From JAFGRR01 sp964563855 (GTDB taxonomy: Bacteria > Planctomycetota > Phycisphaerae > UBA1845 > Fen-1342): a stretch of 56,000 bases of DNA. The position numbers and the translations under genes were made by a program. The stretch spans positions 1 to 56,000 of the forward strand of contig CAZLYU010000020.1 of assembly GCA_964563855.1 (NCBI GenBank). Direction: 5' to 3'. Below, piece by piece: positions 44,811 to 55,110 of this stretch. The notes beneath the pieces were generated by a model, which did not search any database, was not told the origin of the DNA, and worked only from the letters and a program-made list of their open reading frames with translations. Numbering within the stretch: the first letter of the stretch is position 1; each line of letters starts with the position of its first letter.

Positions 44811-45695
44811 ATGCGCATCCGTCCACTACCGCTTGCCTGCCTGTTCGCATTCCTGCTGCTCGTACTGGCCGACGCCGACGCGCGGGCGGCGGATCCGAAC
44901 GCCGCGCCCGCTGAAAAGATTCGCAAAGAGCCCATGCCGCCCGAGATGCGGGGCGTGGGCATCGACGAAAAGCTCGGCGGCCAATTGCCGCTCAACGCCG
45001 AGTTCGTCGACAGCACCGGCAAAACGGTGAAGTTGCGCGATTACTTCGACGGCGAGCGTCCGGTCATCGTCACGCTCAACTACTACCGCTGCCCGCAGCT
45101 CTGCACGCTGCAGCTCAACGCGTTCATCGACACGTTGAAGCAGATGCCCGATTGGGTTCCGGGCAAGCAGTTCGAAGTCGTGACCATCAGCTTTGACCCG
45201 ATGGAAACCCCGCGGCTCGCGTCGATCAAACGCGACAACTATCTGCAGCTCTACGGCAACCGCGACGCCGTGAAAGGCTGGCACTTCCTTACCGGCGACG
45301 CCGACGCGGTCAACGCCGCGCTCGACGCGACGGGCTTCAAGATCAAGTGGAACGAAGAACGTCGTGAGTGGGCGCACACGGCGGCGCTCATTATCGGGAC
45401 GCCGGAGGGCGTGATTTCACGTTATCTATACGGATTGATCATTCACCCGAAGACGCTGCGGCTCTCACTCGTCGAGGCGTCGGAGGGTGAGATCGGCTCG
45501 ACGGTCGATCGCGTGCTGCTCACCTGCTTCTTTTACGATCCCGATCTCGGCGCCTATCAGGCATCGGCCCTCGGGATCATGCGATTGGGCGGGTTGGCCG
45601 TACTCTTGGTCGTTGGGGTGCTGCTTGCTATCCTCTGGCGCGCGGAATTCCGCCGCCGTCGACAGCCTCGGAATCTGGAAACAGCAAACGCATGA
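44811..45695 (+). CDS. sco: SCO-family copper chaperone with C-terminal membrane helix
   Basis: A 294-residue SCO1/SenC-like thioredoxin-fold protein that delivers copper to the CuA centre of cytochrome c oxidase. The copper ligands are C94 and C98 in YYRCPQLCTL and H189 in WAHTAALI. A signal peptide (about 1-26) precedes it. Unusually, a membrane helix lies at the C-terminus (about 258-277, followed by RRRR), where most SCO proteins have an N-terminal anchor. ATG 44811 has GGAG 7 bases upstream. Its stop overlaps the coxB start (ATGA). Confidence 0.93.
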   Translation: MRIRPLPLACLFAFLLLVLADADARAADPNAAPAEKIRKEPMPPEMRGVGIDEKLGGQLPLNAEFVDSTGKTVKLRDYFDGERPVIVTLNYYRCPQLCTLQLNAFIDTLKQMPDWVPGKQFEVVTISFDPMETPRLASIKRDNYLQLYGNRDAVKGWHFLTGDADAVNAALDATGFKIKWNEERREWAHTAALIIGTPEGVISRYLYGLIIHPKTLRLSLVEASEGEIGSTVDRVLLTCFFYDPDLGAYQASALGIMRLGGLAVLLVVGVLLAILWRAEFRRRRQPRNLETANA

Positions 45696-46891
45696 ATCTG
45701 CTAGGACTTCTCGCCGCCGATCCTGATCCCGCTCAGAAGGAGTTCCGACTCTTCGAGCCGGGCTCGACGTTCTGGCTGCCCCCGCAGGCGGCGGATACGT
45801 CGTGGGGCACCGATACGACCTTCTACTTCATCTATTGGGTCTCGGTGTTCTTCTTCCTGCTGATCGTCGCGCTCATGGTCTACTTCTCGGTGCGCTACCG
45901 TCGGCGGACCGAAGATCAGCCGCCCGAATCGAACATCAAGCACAACACCGGGCTTGAGATTACGTGGACGGTCATTCCGCTCATTCTCGTGATCGCGATG
46001 TTTTACATGGGCTTTCGCGGTTTCGTCAGCATCAATCGGCCCCCGGCCGACGCGATCGAGATCTACGCGATCGGTAAGAAGTGGGCGTGGGAGTTTCGCT
46101 ATCCGAACGGCGCCCGCAGCCCCGAGCTGCATCTCGAGCAGGACCGCCCGTTCGTGATGATTCTCGAATCGAACGACGTTACGCACAGCCTCTACATCCC
46201 CGCGTTTCGCGTGAAGAAAGACGTGGTGCCGGGCCGCTACAACAAAGCCTGGTTCGAGCCGACGCAGGCGGGCGAGTTTCGCCTGTTCTGCACGGAGTAC
46301 TGCGGCACGGGCCACTCCGATATGGTGGCGCGGGTCGTCGTGCATGAGCCGGGCCTGTGGGAGCCCACCGTGCGCGAAATGGCCGATATCTTCAGGGATC
46401 GCCCGCTGCACGAGACCGGCCGCATTCTCTACAGCGGCATCGGCGCGTGCTACACGTGCCACTCGATCGATGGCAGCGCCAACGTCGGCCCATCGTTTCA
46501 ATACAACGGAGGCTCGATCTTCGGTAAAGAAGAGGTGGTGCTGGTTGACGGTCAGGAGCAGACCATCGTCGTCGACGAAAACTACCTGCGCGAGTCGATT
46601 CTCTATCCGAACGTGAAGATCGTGAAGGGCTACGACGCGGTGATGAACAGCTATTTGGGCCAGCTCGACGATCGCGAGATCACCGCGCTGATCGAGTTCA
46701 TCAAGTCGCTTGATCCCGACTATGAGGTGATGGCGCCGGCCGATCCGAATGATCCGAACGCACCCGCGGATGTGGATCCCAATGCACCAGCCGCCGGCGA
46801 TCCAAATGCTCCAGCCGACCCCAACGCCGCCGCCCCGTCCGCGGCTGACAACCAGACCGCCGCCGCTTTGAACGGCGCGATGGAGGGCTAA
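45692..46891 (+). CDS. coxB: Cytochrome c oxidase subunit II fused to cytochrome c
   Basis: A 399-residue subunit II of the caa3 type. Two membrane helices lie near 44-66 and 90-110. The CuA site is complete: H165, C200, C204, H208 and M211 (TEYCGTGHSDM). A cytochrome c domain with CYTCH (253-257) follows from about 240 to 345. The last 50 residues are a low-complexity tail of DPNAP-type repeats. No N-terminal signal peptide is obvious apart from the first helix. The fused cytochrome removes the need for a free carrier and fits direct coupling to ACIII. Confidence 0.95.
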   Translation: MNLLGLLAADPDPAQKEFRLFEPGSTFWLPPQAADTSWGTDTTFYFIYWVSVFFFLLIVALMVYFSVRYRRRTEDQPPESNIKHNTGLEITWTVIPLILVIAMFYMGFRGFVSINRPPADAIEIYAIGKKWAWEFRYPNGARSPELHLEQDRPFVMILESNDVTHSLYIPAFRVKKDVVPGRYNKAWFEPTQAGEFRLFCTEYCGTGHSDMVARVVVHEPGLWEPTVREMADIFRDRPLHETGRILYSGIGACYTCHSIDGSANVGPSFQYNGGSIFGKEEVVLVDGQEQTIVVDENYLRESILYPNVKIVKGYDAVMNSYLGQLDDREITALIEFIKSLDPDYEVMAPADPNDPNAPADVDPNAPAAGDPNAPADPNAAAPSAADNQTAAALNGAMEG

Positions 46892-46896
46892 TCGCG

Positions 46897-48618
<1,722 letters not shown>

Positions 48619-48720
48619 CCGCTCGGGCACACTGTTTAGCCACGCGCGGGGCGCCCCCGGTCGCGCGTGGTCGCCGGAGATGCGGGGCGGCGGCCTGGCC
48701 GCGAACGAGTGAGGGCCAGC

Positions 48721-49752
48721 ATGGCCGACGCCCACAGCGGTGCGCATTCCCGCTTTCTCGCGCACCACTTCGATACCGAGTCGCAGCAGTCCGAGTCCAC
48801 CAAACTCGGCATGTGGCTGTTTCTGGCTACCGAGGTGCTCTTCTTCGGCGGTCTCTTCTGCGCCTACTGCATCTATCGCGCAAAGAACCCCGAAATCTTC
48901 ATGGCCGGACACGAGTTTCTCGACGCCTGGCTCGGCGGCGTGAACACCGCTGTACTGATCGCGAGCAGCTTCACCATGGCGTGGGCGGTGCGTGCGGCGC
49001 AGCTCGGCCAGCAGAAGTTGCTGATCACCATGCTCAGCCTGACGCTGCTCGGCGCGTTTGGCTTTATGGGCATCAAGGCGGTCGAGTACAACGAAAAGTT
49101 CAAGTACGGCTTGTTCCCGGGTACATACATCGATGTACCCGAGGTGCTCGCGAAGAAGCACAAGGACCACGGCGACGACAGCGGACACGCGAAGAGCGGT
49201 CACAGCGACGCCGCCGGTCACGACCAAACGCACGGCGAGCACGACAACGCCCCGGCGATCGTGGAGTATCGCGATCGTTCGCCGCTGCCGTACTTCGAGG
49301 CGGCGTCGCTCGAGCAAGTCGCACTGCGCCCGTCCGCCCCAGCCAGCGCGGACGCGAACGCCGCCCCCGTCGGCGTGGACGCGAACGCCGCCCCGGCCGA
49401 CGCCGCAGCGTCAACGAACGGCGGGCTTGGCAACCTGGAGCCGTCGCGGATTCCGCAACCGCCGGCCGGGCCGGTCGGCGCGCGGCCGACGATCGTCAGC
49501 GACGAGAAGGGCCACGGCGAGTTTGACGCCGACCTGGTCAACATCTTCTTCGGCATTTACTTCACGATGACGGGGCTGCACGCGTTGCACGTGGTGGCGG
49601 GCATCGTGGTGATCATCTGGCTCATCGCGCGGAGTGCGCGGGGCGACTTTAGCGGCGAGTACTACGCTCCGGTCGATTTGGGCGGGTTGTACTGGCACTT
49701 GGTCGACCTGGTCTGGATCTTTCTGTTCCCGATGCTGTATCTCATTCACTAG
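48721..49752 (+). CDS. coxC: Cytochrome c oxidase subunit III with long His-rich insertion
   Basis: A 343-residue subunit III. Helices at about 30-53, 70-93, 98-122, 273-297 and 315-341 match the family (LGMWLFLATEVLFFGGLF, GLHALHVVAGI, YWHLVDLVWIFLFP). Residues about 145-265 are an insertion not expected in subunit III. It begins with a His/Asp-rich stretch (H147, H150, H156, H161, H167, H171, H174), followed by Ala/Pro/Asp/Asn-rich sequence. GAGGG lies before ATG 48721. The gap of 102 bases after coxA holds no clear terminator. Confidence 0.93.
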   Translation: MADAHSGAHSRFLAHHFDTESQQSESTKLGMWLFLATEVLFFGGLFCAYCIYRAKNPEIFMAGHEFLDAWLGGVNTAVLIASSFTMAWAVRAAQLGQQKLLITMLSLTLLGAFGFMGIKAVEYNEKFKYGLFPGTYIDVPEVLAKKHKDHGDDSGHAKSGHSDAAGHDQTHGEHDNAPAIVEYRDRSPLPYFEAASLEQVALRPSAPASADANAAPVGVDANAAPADAAASTNGGLGNLEPSRIPQPPAGPVGARPTIVSDEKGHGEFDADLVNIFFGIYFTMTGLHALHVVAGIVVIIWLIARSARGDFSGEYYAPVDLGGLYWHLVDLVWIFLFPMLYLIH

Positions 49753-49782
49753 CATTGCTGCTGGTCTGGAGAGCAATCCGCG

Positions 49783-50325
49783 ATGAGCGATTCCGCGACA
49801 TCAACCCCCACCAAGGCTTCCGACCCGCACGCGCATGTGGCGCACATCGTTCCCCTGTGGATGTTGGCGGCGGTGTTTGGCGGCCTACTCGTGCTGACGT
49901 GGCTCACGTGGATTGCGTATGACGTATTCGACTTCGGAACGCGCGTCAACCTGATCATCGCGATGGCGATCGCGGTCGTGAAAGCGTCACTGGTGGTGCT
50001 CTATTTCATGCACCTGCGGTGGGACAAGCCCATCAACGCGATCGTGTTCATCTCGTCGCTGCTGTTCCTCGCGATTTTCATTGTTTTGGCGCTGCTCGAC
50101 TCGGGCCAATACCGCGACAATATCATCGATTACCGATCGGCGGCGACGAATCGCAGCGCGCCGCAGTTGCAGGTGCAGCAGGTCGGCGTGAGCGACGATG
50201 CGGGCGAGTCAGAGCAGTCGGCCGCGCCCGCCACTCAGACCGAGGCGTCTGACAACAACGAAACCACGCCGCCTGCGACTCAGCCCGAATCCGCGGCCCC
50301 CAGCGAGGCCGCTCCCGAGGAGTAG
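49783..50325 (+). CDS. coxD: Cytochrome c oxidase subunit IV (prokaryotic, COX4_pro type)
   Basis: A 180-residue protein with three helices in the first 110 residues: VPLWMLAAVFGGLLVLTWL, NLIIAMAIAVVKASLVVLYF followed by MHLRWDK, and AIVFISSLLFLAIFIVLALL. The middle helix with VKASLVVLYFMHL is the mark of the small subunit IV of bacterial caa3 oxidases. The C-terminal 70 residues are a polar tail rich in Gln, Glu, Ala, Pro and Thr, longer than usual. GGAGAG precedes the ATG. It is 30 bases after coxC and 6 bases before the second subunit III-like gene. Confidence 0.9.
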   Translation: MSDSATSTPTKASDPHAHVAHIVPLWMLAAVFGGLLVLTWLTWIAYDVFDFGTRVNLIIAMAIAVVKASLVVLYFMHLRWDKPINAIVFISSLLFLAIFIVLALLDSGQYRDNIIDYRSAATNRSAPQLQVQQVGVSDDAGESEQSAAPATQTEASDNNETTPPATQPESAAPSEAAPEE

Positions 50326-50331
50326 TGCATC

Positions 50332-51009
50332 ATGGCTCCCGCCGAAACGTCGCAACACGCACCACAGCGGGCGGCGGAAGGCACGGGCCCGGATGTGTTC
50401 GCGCGCGTCGAAGCCGGCGCCCTCGGCATGTGGATCTTCCTGGTCGCGCTCGGCGTGCTATTCGCAGCCAGCATCGTCGGCTACGTCGTCATTCGCATTA
50501 ACGCGCAGCAGGCCGGCGAGCCGTGGCCTCCGGCCGGGGCGGTCGATCTGCCGGACACGCTCTGGCTCAGTACGCTAATCATCATCGTCAGCAGCGTGAC
50601 CATGCAGGCCGCGCTGGAAGCCGTCCGACGCAACTGGCGGCGCACGCTGCCCATCGCGCTCATCGTTACATCGCTGCTCGGGCTGCTCTTCCTCGGGCTA
50701 CAGGTCGACGCGTGGCGCGACATCGACGTGCCCGCGGTCGCTCCCGCGACGACACCGATTTCCGCTTACGAAGTCAGCCCCGAAGCGCGGACACGCTTCT
50801 ACTACGGCATGTTCATCATCCTGAGCGGGTTGCACGCATTGCACGTGGTCGGCGGGCTCATTCCGCTCGGCGTCGTCACCGTCAAAGCGCTTCGCGGCGC
50901 TTACGGCTCGGCCAAGCGCAGCGGCGTCTCGTATACCACGATGTACTGGCACTTTCTCGGCGCGGTCTGGATCGTGCTGTTCGCGGTCCTGTACCTCACG
51001 AACAACTGA
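50332..51009 (+). CDS. Second cytochrome c oxidase subunit III-like protein
   Basis: A 225-residue, five-helix protein of the subunit III family: GALGMWIFLVALGVLFAAS in the first helix, LSTLIIIVSSVTMQAALEAV in the second, and the C-terminal YYGMFIILSGLHALHVVGGL and YWHFLGAVWIVLFAVLYL, which are the family's last two helices. It lacks the long insertion of the other subunit III at 48721. It may be an alternate subunit or a diverged partner needed for stability. GAGGAG lies 9 bases before the ATG. It ends the respiratory operon and meets the convergent gene at 51041 with a 31-base gap. Confidence 0.88.
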   Translation: MAPAETSQHAPQRAAEGTGPDVFARVEAGALGMWIFLVALGVLFAASIVGYVVIRINAQQAGEPWPPAGAVDLPDTLWLSTLIIIVSSVTMQAALEAVRRNWRRTLPIALIVTSLLGLLFLGLQVDAWRDIDVPAVAPATTPISAYEVSPEARTRFYYGMFIILSGLHALHVVGGLIPLGVVTVKALRGAYGSAKRSGVSYTTMYWHFLGAVWIVLFAVLYLTNN

Positions 51010-51040
51010 CCCGCCCCGCGCCGCTGCACGCCCGCAACGT

Positions 51041-52717
51041 CTACGGGCCGACCAGCACCTCAAACAGCTTGTCCGCATCCGCCGCGTCGATCACTTCATT
51101 GAGCGAGAAGTCAAACAGCACGCACGGCAGCGTGCGGGCCGGCGCCCCAACGCACACCTGCGCCGCGGCGAAGTCGGAAAGATCTGAGTCGCGGTCGAAG
51201 TCGGCATCGGCGGAAACGTACGTATACGCATACGCCGTTCCCAGCCCGCCGTTGTTGAATGGCGACGAGAAGTAGACCTCGGGAAGGGCGTCGCCGTTGA
51301 CGTTGCTGGTCGTCAGCCAAAAGCCGATTCGGTCGCTCGGCGCTCCGATGAGACGGATGTCCGTGTCGACGGCCGCCAGGAACGTATCGGCGGGTGCAAA
51401 GTCGCGCCCCAGCAGCACTTCTATAGCGCCGTTGATGCTCGGACCCGCGAAGCGCTCGGCGGCGGCGATGTCGTCTATGCCGTCGCCATTGAAGTCGGCG
51501 GCGGCGACGAGCGTGCCGAGGTTTTCCTGAAACTCGCCGACGAAGAGAAAGTCGGGATTGGTGTTGATGTAGTCAATCACGAACTTGCCGCTCTGATACG
51601 TGGACGAGCCGAGCAGGCCGTATACCGCGCCCTCGCCGCGCTGCGTGTTGAGCGGTCCGGCGTCGAAACCGGTGGCGGCGACCGCCAGATCACCGACGCC
51701 ATCGCCGTTGAAATCTCCCACAGCGGCCGCTTCGCCGAGCTGGTCGTACGACCGGGCGCCGCGCAGCCAGATATCCGCGCCGCTGGCGCCAAACGCCCGC
51801 GACCAGGTGGTGCGGCCGCGGAAGATGAAGACGGCGCCTTCGGTCGTGAACAAGCCCTTGTTCCAGAAGCGGGTCGGCAGAATGAGTTCGTCGATGTTGT
51901 CGCCGGTGATATCGCCGGTGAGCACGACGGCGCCGAGTTCATCCAGCTCGCCGATGCCGTTGACCACGACGTCGTAGTCGCTCGACAGTGCGAGGTTGAG
52001 CGTGGTTCCATCCGCCCACGCTTCGCCCAGCACGACGTACGCCCGCCCGGCGTTGCCGATGGAGCCCACTTCCGCGAGGTGCACGCCGAGTACGAGGTCG
52101 CCGAACGCATCGCCGTTGAGATTGCCGATCGCGATCGCGTTGCCGTCGCCGCCGCCAAACGTGCTCGACCCGCCCATGTCTCCCGCCGCCACGGGGCCCA
52201 GAATGCGCAGGTTCCACGTGCCAGGCAGCGCGAGATCGCGTTCGCTGTTCGCGAAGAATTGCTCGTTGCCGTAGATGAGGTAGACGGCGCCGCGATCCGC
52301 GATGCCGCCGCTGTCGGTGAGCGACGCGGCGACGAGCAGATCATCAACGCCATCGCCGTTCACGTCGCCGACTGCGATCGACGCCCCGAGATTGTCGTCC
52401 ACCTGCGCCCCGATGATGACCTGGTCGGCGAAAGCGCCGCTCGCGAGATCGAGCAGTCCGAAACCGTGTTGGCCCGATCCGCCGCGGATGATGAACAGCC
52501 TGCTGGTCGAGCCGCCGAACGTCAGTGCGTCGGCGATGATCAGGTCGTCGTAGCCGTCGTCATCGAAATCGCCGGCGGCGAGCGGTCGACCCCAGTCGTC
52601 GGCCGTTGACGGACCGCGAACAATCAGGCCGACGTCGTCGCTGCTCACGACGCGCGGTGCGGCGGCCGCCGCGGTTGCCATCAAGACGCTCACAAAACTA
52701 TAGATCAGCGTACGCAT
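51041..52717 (-). CDS. Secreted FG-GAP repeat protein with dockerin-like C-terminus
   Basis: A 558-residue exported protein with a signal peptide (about 1-19, ending AAAAA-P). It contains seven or so FG-GAP (integrin alpha-type) repeats, each with a calcium-loop motif such as AGDFDDDGYDDLIIAD, VGDVNGDGVDDLLVA, IGNLNGDAFGDLVLG, VGDFNGDGVGDLAVA and AADFNGDGIDDIAAA, which would build a propeller of about seven blades. The last 55 residues (ADFDRDSDLSDFAAAQVC and EVIDAADADKLFEVLVGP) resemble a dockerin or EF-hand pair. ATG 52717 has GGAGG 8 bases upstream. Family members are surface adhesion or matrix proteins. Confidence 0.88.
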   Translation of the reverse strand: MRTLIYSFVSVLMATAAAAAPRVVSSDDVGLIVRGPSTADDWGRPLAAGDFDDDGYDDLIIADALTFGGSTSRLFIIRGGSGQHGFGLLDLASGAFADQVIIGAQVDDNLGASIAVGDVNGDGVDDLLVAASLTDSGGIADRGAVYLIYGNEQFFANSERDLALPGTWNLRILGPVAAGDMGGSSTFGGGDGNAIAIGNLNGDAFGDLVLGVHLAEVGSIGNAGRAYVVLGEAWADGTTLNLALSSDYDVVVNGIGELDELGAVVLTGDITGDNIDELILPTRFWNKGLFTTEGAVFIFRGRTTWSRAFGASGADIWLRGARSYDQLGEAAAVGDFNGDGVGDLAVAATGFDAGPLNTQRGEGAVYGLLGSSTYQSGKFVIDYINTNPDFLFVGEFQENLGTLVAAADFNGDGIDDIAAAERFAGPSINGAIEVLLGRDFAPADTFLAAVDTDIRLIGAPSDRIGFWLTTSNVNGDALPEVYFSSPFNNGGLGTAYAYTYVSADADFDRDSDLSDFAAAQVCVGAPARTLPCVLFDFSLNEVIDAADADKLFEVLVGP

Positions 52718-52939
52718 CGGCGGGCCTCCGTCCGGGGTCAAACTGGAATCGCCCGGCGGCCGCAACGGCGCCGGGCTCGAGGGCATCTTGACGAACATGG
52801 GACGGTGAATCCAGCCTTGTGTGCCGCAAGGCGGAAGTGGGCTGGTTATCGAACCAGCGTCCGTTGCAGTCGGCGAGAGCCTACCGGTTGCGCATCACGC
52901 CAAGGTTGAGTCGACCGTCGGCGTAAAGCGAGCCGTGTG

Positions 52940-54787
52940 CTACGCTTCCTCGCGCGGCTCCGATTGCCGATCGCCTTGCACCAGCGCGACCAGGTCGCCA
53001 ACCAGTTGGTCCTTGAGCGCGACGCTGAACGCGGTCAGCTCTTCGGCTGCGCCGGCCGACTCTTCCGCAGCGGCGGCGTTGCTCTGCGAGGAGCGGTCAA
53101 GATCCTCGACCGCATCGCGCAAACTGCCGACCTGTCGCGCCTGCTCGTGCGACGCCTGACTGATGCCGCCCAGCAATTGTGCGATCGTCGTCACGCCGCC
53201 GGCGATCGCGTTCAGACCGCTGCTGGCCGCGCCGGCGACCTCGGCGCCATGCTTGGCCCGCGTCACCGAATCTTCAATCAAGCCGGTCGTCTCACGGGCC
53301 GCATCCGCGGCACGCAGCGCAAGGTTGCGCACCTCGTCCGCGACGACCGCGAAGCCCTTGCCGTGCTCGCCGGCGCGGGCCGCTTCAACCGCCGCGTTTA
53401 AAGCAAGCAGATTGGTCTGGAAGGCGATCTCTTCGATGACCTTGATGATCTTGCCGATCTGGTTCGCCGAGTCGTTGATTGCGCCCATCGCGGTATTCAA
53501 CTCGACCATCGTTTCCTGACCCTGATCCGCGCTGTGGCGCGCGTCGCCGGCCAAACGATTCGCCTCGTCAGCATCGTTCGCGTTGCGCTCGGTGGTGTTG
53601 GTCATCTCTTCGAGCGTGGCGGTGGCTTCTTCGAGCCGCGCCGCGCTGGAGCTCGTGATTTGTGCGAGGCTTTGCGACGACTCCGACACCTGTCGCGCCG
53701 CAGAATTCACTTCCTGCGCGCCGCGCTGCAGTCCGTCGATCGTCACGCCCAACGCCCGGTTCACACCCCGCGCGATCAGAACGGCGATCACCACGCTGAG
53801 CGCGACGGCGGCGATACCGACGACGATGGTGGTTTTCTCGATCCAGCCGGCGGTCGCCACGTTTGCTTCAACGGCCGCGAGCGCCTCAACCTCGACACTG
53901 TGGGCCAACTGGTCAAGTGAGTCGACGACAGCGGTGAGCGCGGGGGCTACCTCGTTGGCGAGCTGGTGCTGGGCTGTGGAAAGCAGGTCTACGCCGCGCG
54001 TGGCGGCGGCCCGTAGCGCTTCAAGTTCCGCGAACACCGCGTCGATCGTCGGGGTCACTTCTTCGTGATACACCACGCGTGCCGCGTCGCGACCACCGTC
54101 GGCGAGCGCGTCGTTGAAGTTGCGGACCGCGCGGTGGAATTCGGCGTGCGGTTGCTGGACGCGCTCCATCGCCGCGCTCAGATCGGGATTCGTCGTCTCA
54201 AACTCTGGCAACCATGTGCCGAAAGCGCACGCCGTGTGATCGTCGCCGCCTTCGAACGCTTGCCCGCTATCGAGCGCTTCGAGAATGCGCCGACTGGCCT
54301 TGTAGTGATCGCCGATGAACCTTTCGAGTTGCCGCGCGGCGAGCATCGGATCGGGGACGTCGACCGCTTCGAATTCTTCGATCACGCTCGTGAATGCGTT
54401 GGTCTTGGCGTGCGAGAATTGCAACGCAGCCTGGAACTCGCGCCAGAGCGCGTCCTGCTGTTCATTGCGCGGCATACCCCCGTAGACGTCGATCGCAGCG
54501 CCGTACTCTTCGCGAAGCGTCGTAATGCGCTCGCGCACGGCGCGGCGCTCCTCCGCCGAGACCCCCGGCATGGCCAGCATGGCCTGCACACCGCGGAACG
54601 ACCGAATGCGCGATTCAGCAACGCGCAATTGGTCGACGGCCACCAGCTTCTCACGCCCGATCAGCTTCAGCGCCGTCGCGCCTTGACGCGCACCGTAGAG
54701 CGCCGTTCCCGCCAGCACGATCGCAAGTACGGTCAAACACGCGAACCCTAGATACATACGCTGACTGATGGTCCCTGACAGACGCAC
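52940..54787 (-). CDS. Methyl-accepting chemotaxis protein with external CZB-like motif
   Basis: A 615-residue chemoreceptor. Two membrane helices (about 11-30 and 319-340) bracket an extracytoplasmic helical sensor. Within it, H161, H184, C187 (in DHTACAFGTWL), H214 and H218 (in PHAEFHRAV) follow the pattern of the zinc-binding CZB domain, H...HxxCxxGxW...HxxxH, which normally sits at the cytoplasmic end of receptors. The cytoplasmic half carries the signalling hairpin (EEIAFQTNLLALNAAVEAAR, GKGFAVVADEVRNLA). No clear HAMP domain is seen. The start is GTG 54787, with AGGAG 7 bases upstream; a TTG at 54805 is weaker. The C-terminus has no CheB/CheR docking pentapeptide. Confidence 0.9.
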   Translation of the reverse strand: MRLSGTISQRMYLGFACLTVLAIVLAGTALYGARQGATALKLIGREKLVAVDQLRVAESRIRSFRGVQAMLAMPGVSAEERRAVRERITTLREEYGAAIDVYGGMPRNEQQDALWREFQAALQFSHAKTNAFTSVIEEFEAVDVPDPMLAARQLERFIGDHYKASRRILEALDSGQAFEGGDDHTACAFGTWLPEFETTNPDLSAAMERVQQPHAEFHRAVRNFNDALADGGRDAARVVYHEEVTPTIDAVFAELEALRAAATRGVDLLSTAQHQLANEVAPALTAVVDSLDQLAHSVEVEALAAVEANVATAGWIEKTTIVVGIAAVALSVVIAVLIARGVNRALGVTIDGLQRGAQEVNSAARQVSESSQSLAQITSSSAARLEEATATLEEMTNTTERNANDADEANRLAGDARHSADQGQETMVELNTAMGAINDSANQIGKIIKVIEEIAFQTNLLALNAAVEAARAGEHGKGFAVVADEVRNLALRAADAARETTGLIEDSVTRAKHGAEVAGAASSGLNAIAGGVTTIAQLLGGISQASHEQARQVGSLRDAVEDLDRSSQSNAAAAEESAGAAEELTAFSVALKDQLVGDLVALVQGDRQSEPREEA

Positions 54788-55110
54788 GGCAAGTCTCCTG
54801 CGCAAGGTCGCTGTGGAATGCGCCCAACGAAATCATTCAAACGTGCAGCAACTGGTCGGCGTCCTATTACCGCCCGGTGAGGAATCGGCTTACTACGCGA
54901 ATCCCTCTAGTGAGAGCCCCCGAGATTCGCGCGCGCCGTCGCTCTCAAGCCGCAAACAGGGTGTTTCTCCGCGCTCAGCCGGACGTGCCAATGCCGTGGT
55001 GTCCTCGAATATTGCGACTAGCGCATCGCTAAATATCGCAGTTCGCAGACGACCCCCGTCAACTCGGCTTCGCCAACGCGTTACGCGGCGCGCGAAACCG
55101 TGAGGGGTCG
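54788..55110. other. 323-bp intergenic region, no gene seen
   Basis: Lies between the hybrid kinase and the chemoreceptor, both on the minus strand. It contains an imperfect AT-rich hairpin at 55009-55036 (ATATT and GCGA pairing with TCGC and AATAT, with a small bulge) that may end the kinase transcript or serve the chemoreceptor promoter. I see no credible coding frame. Confidence 0.4.
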
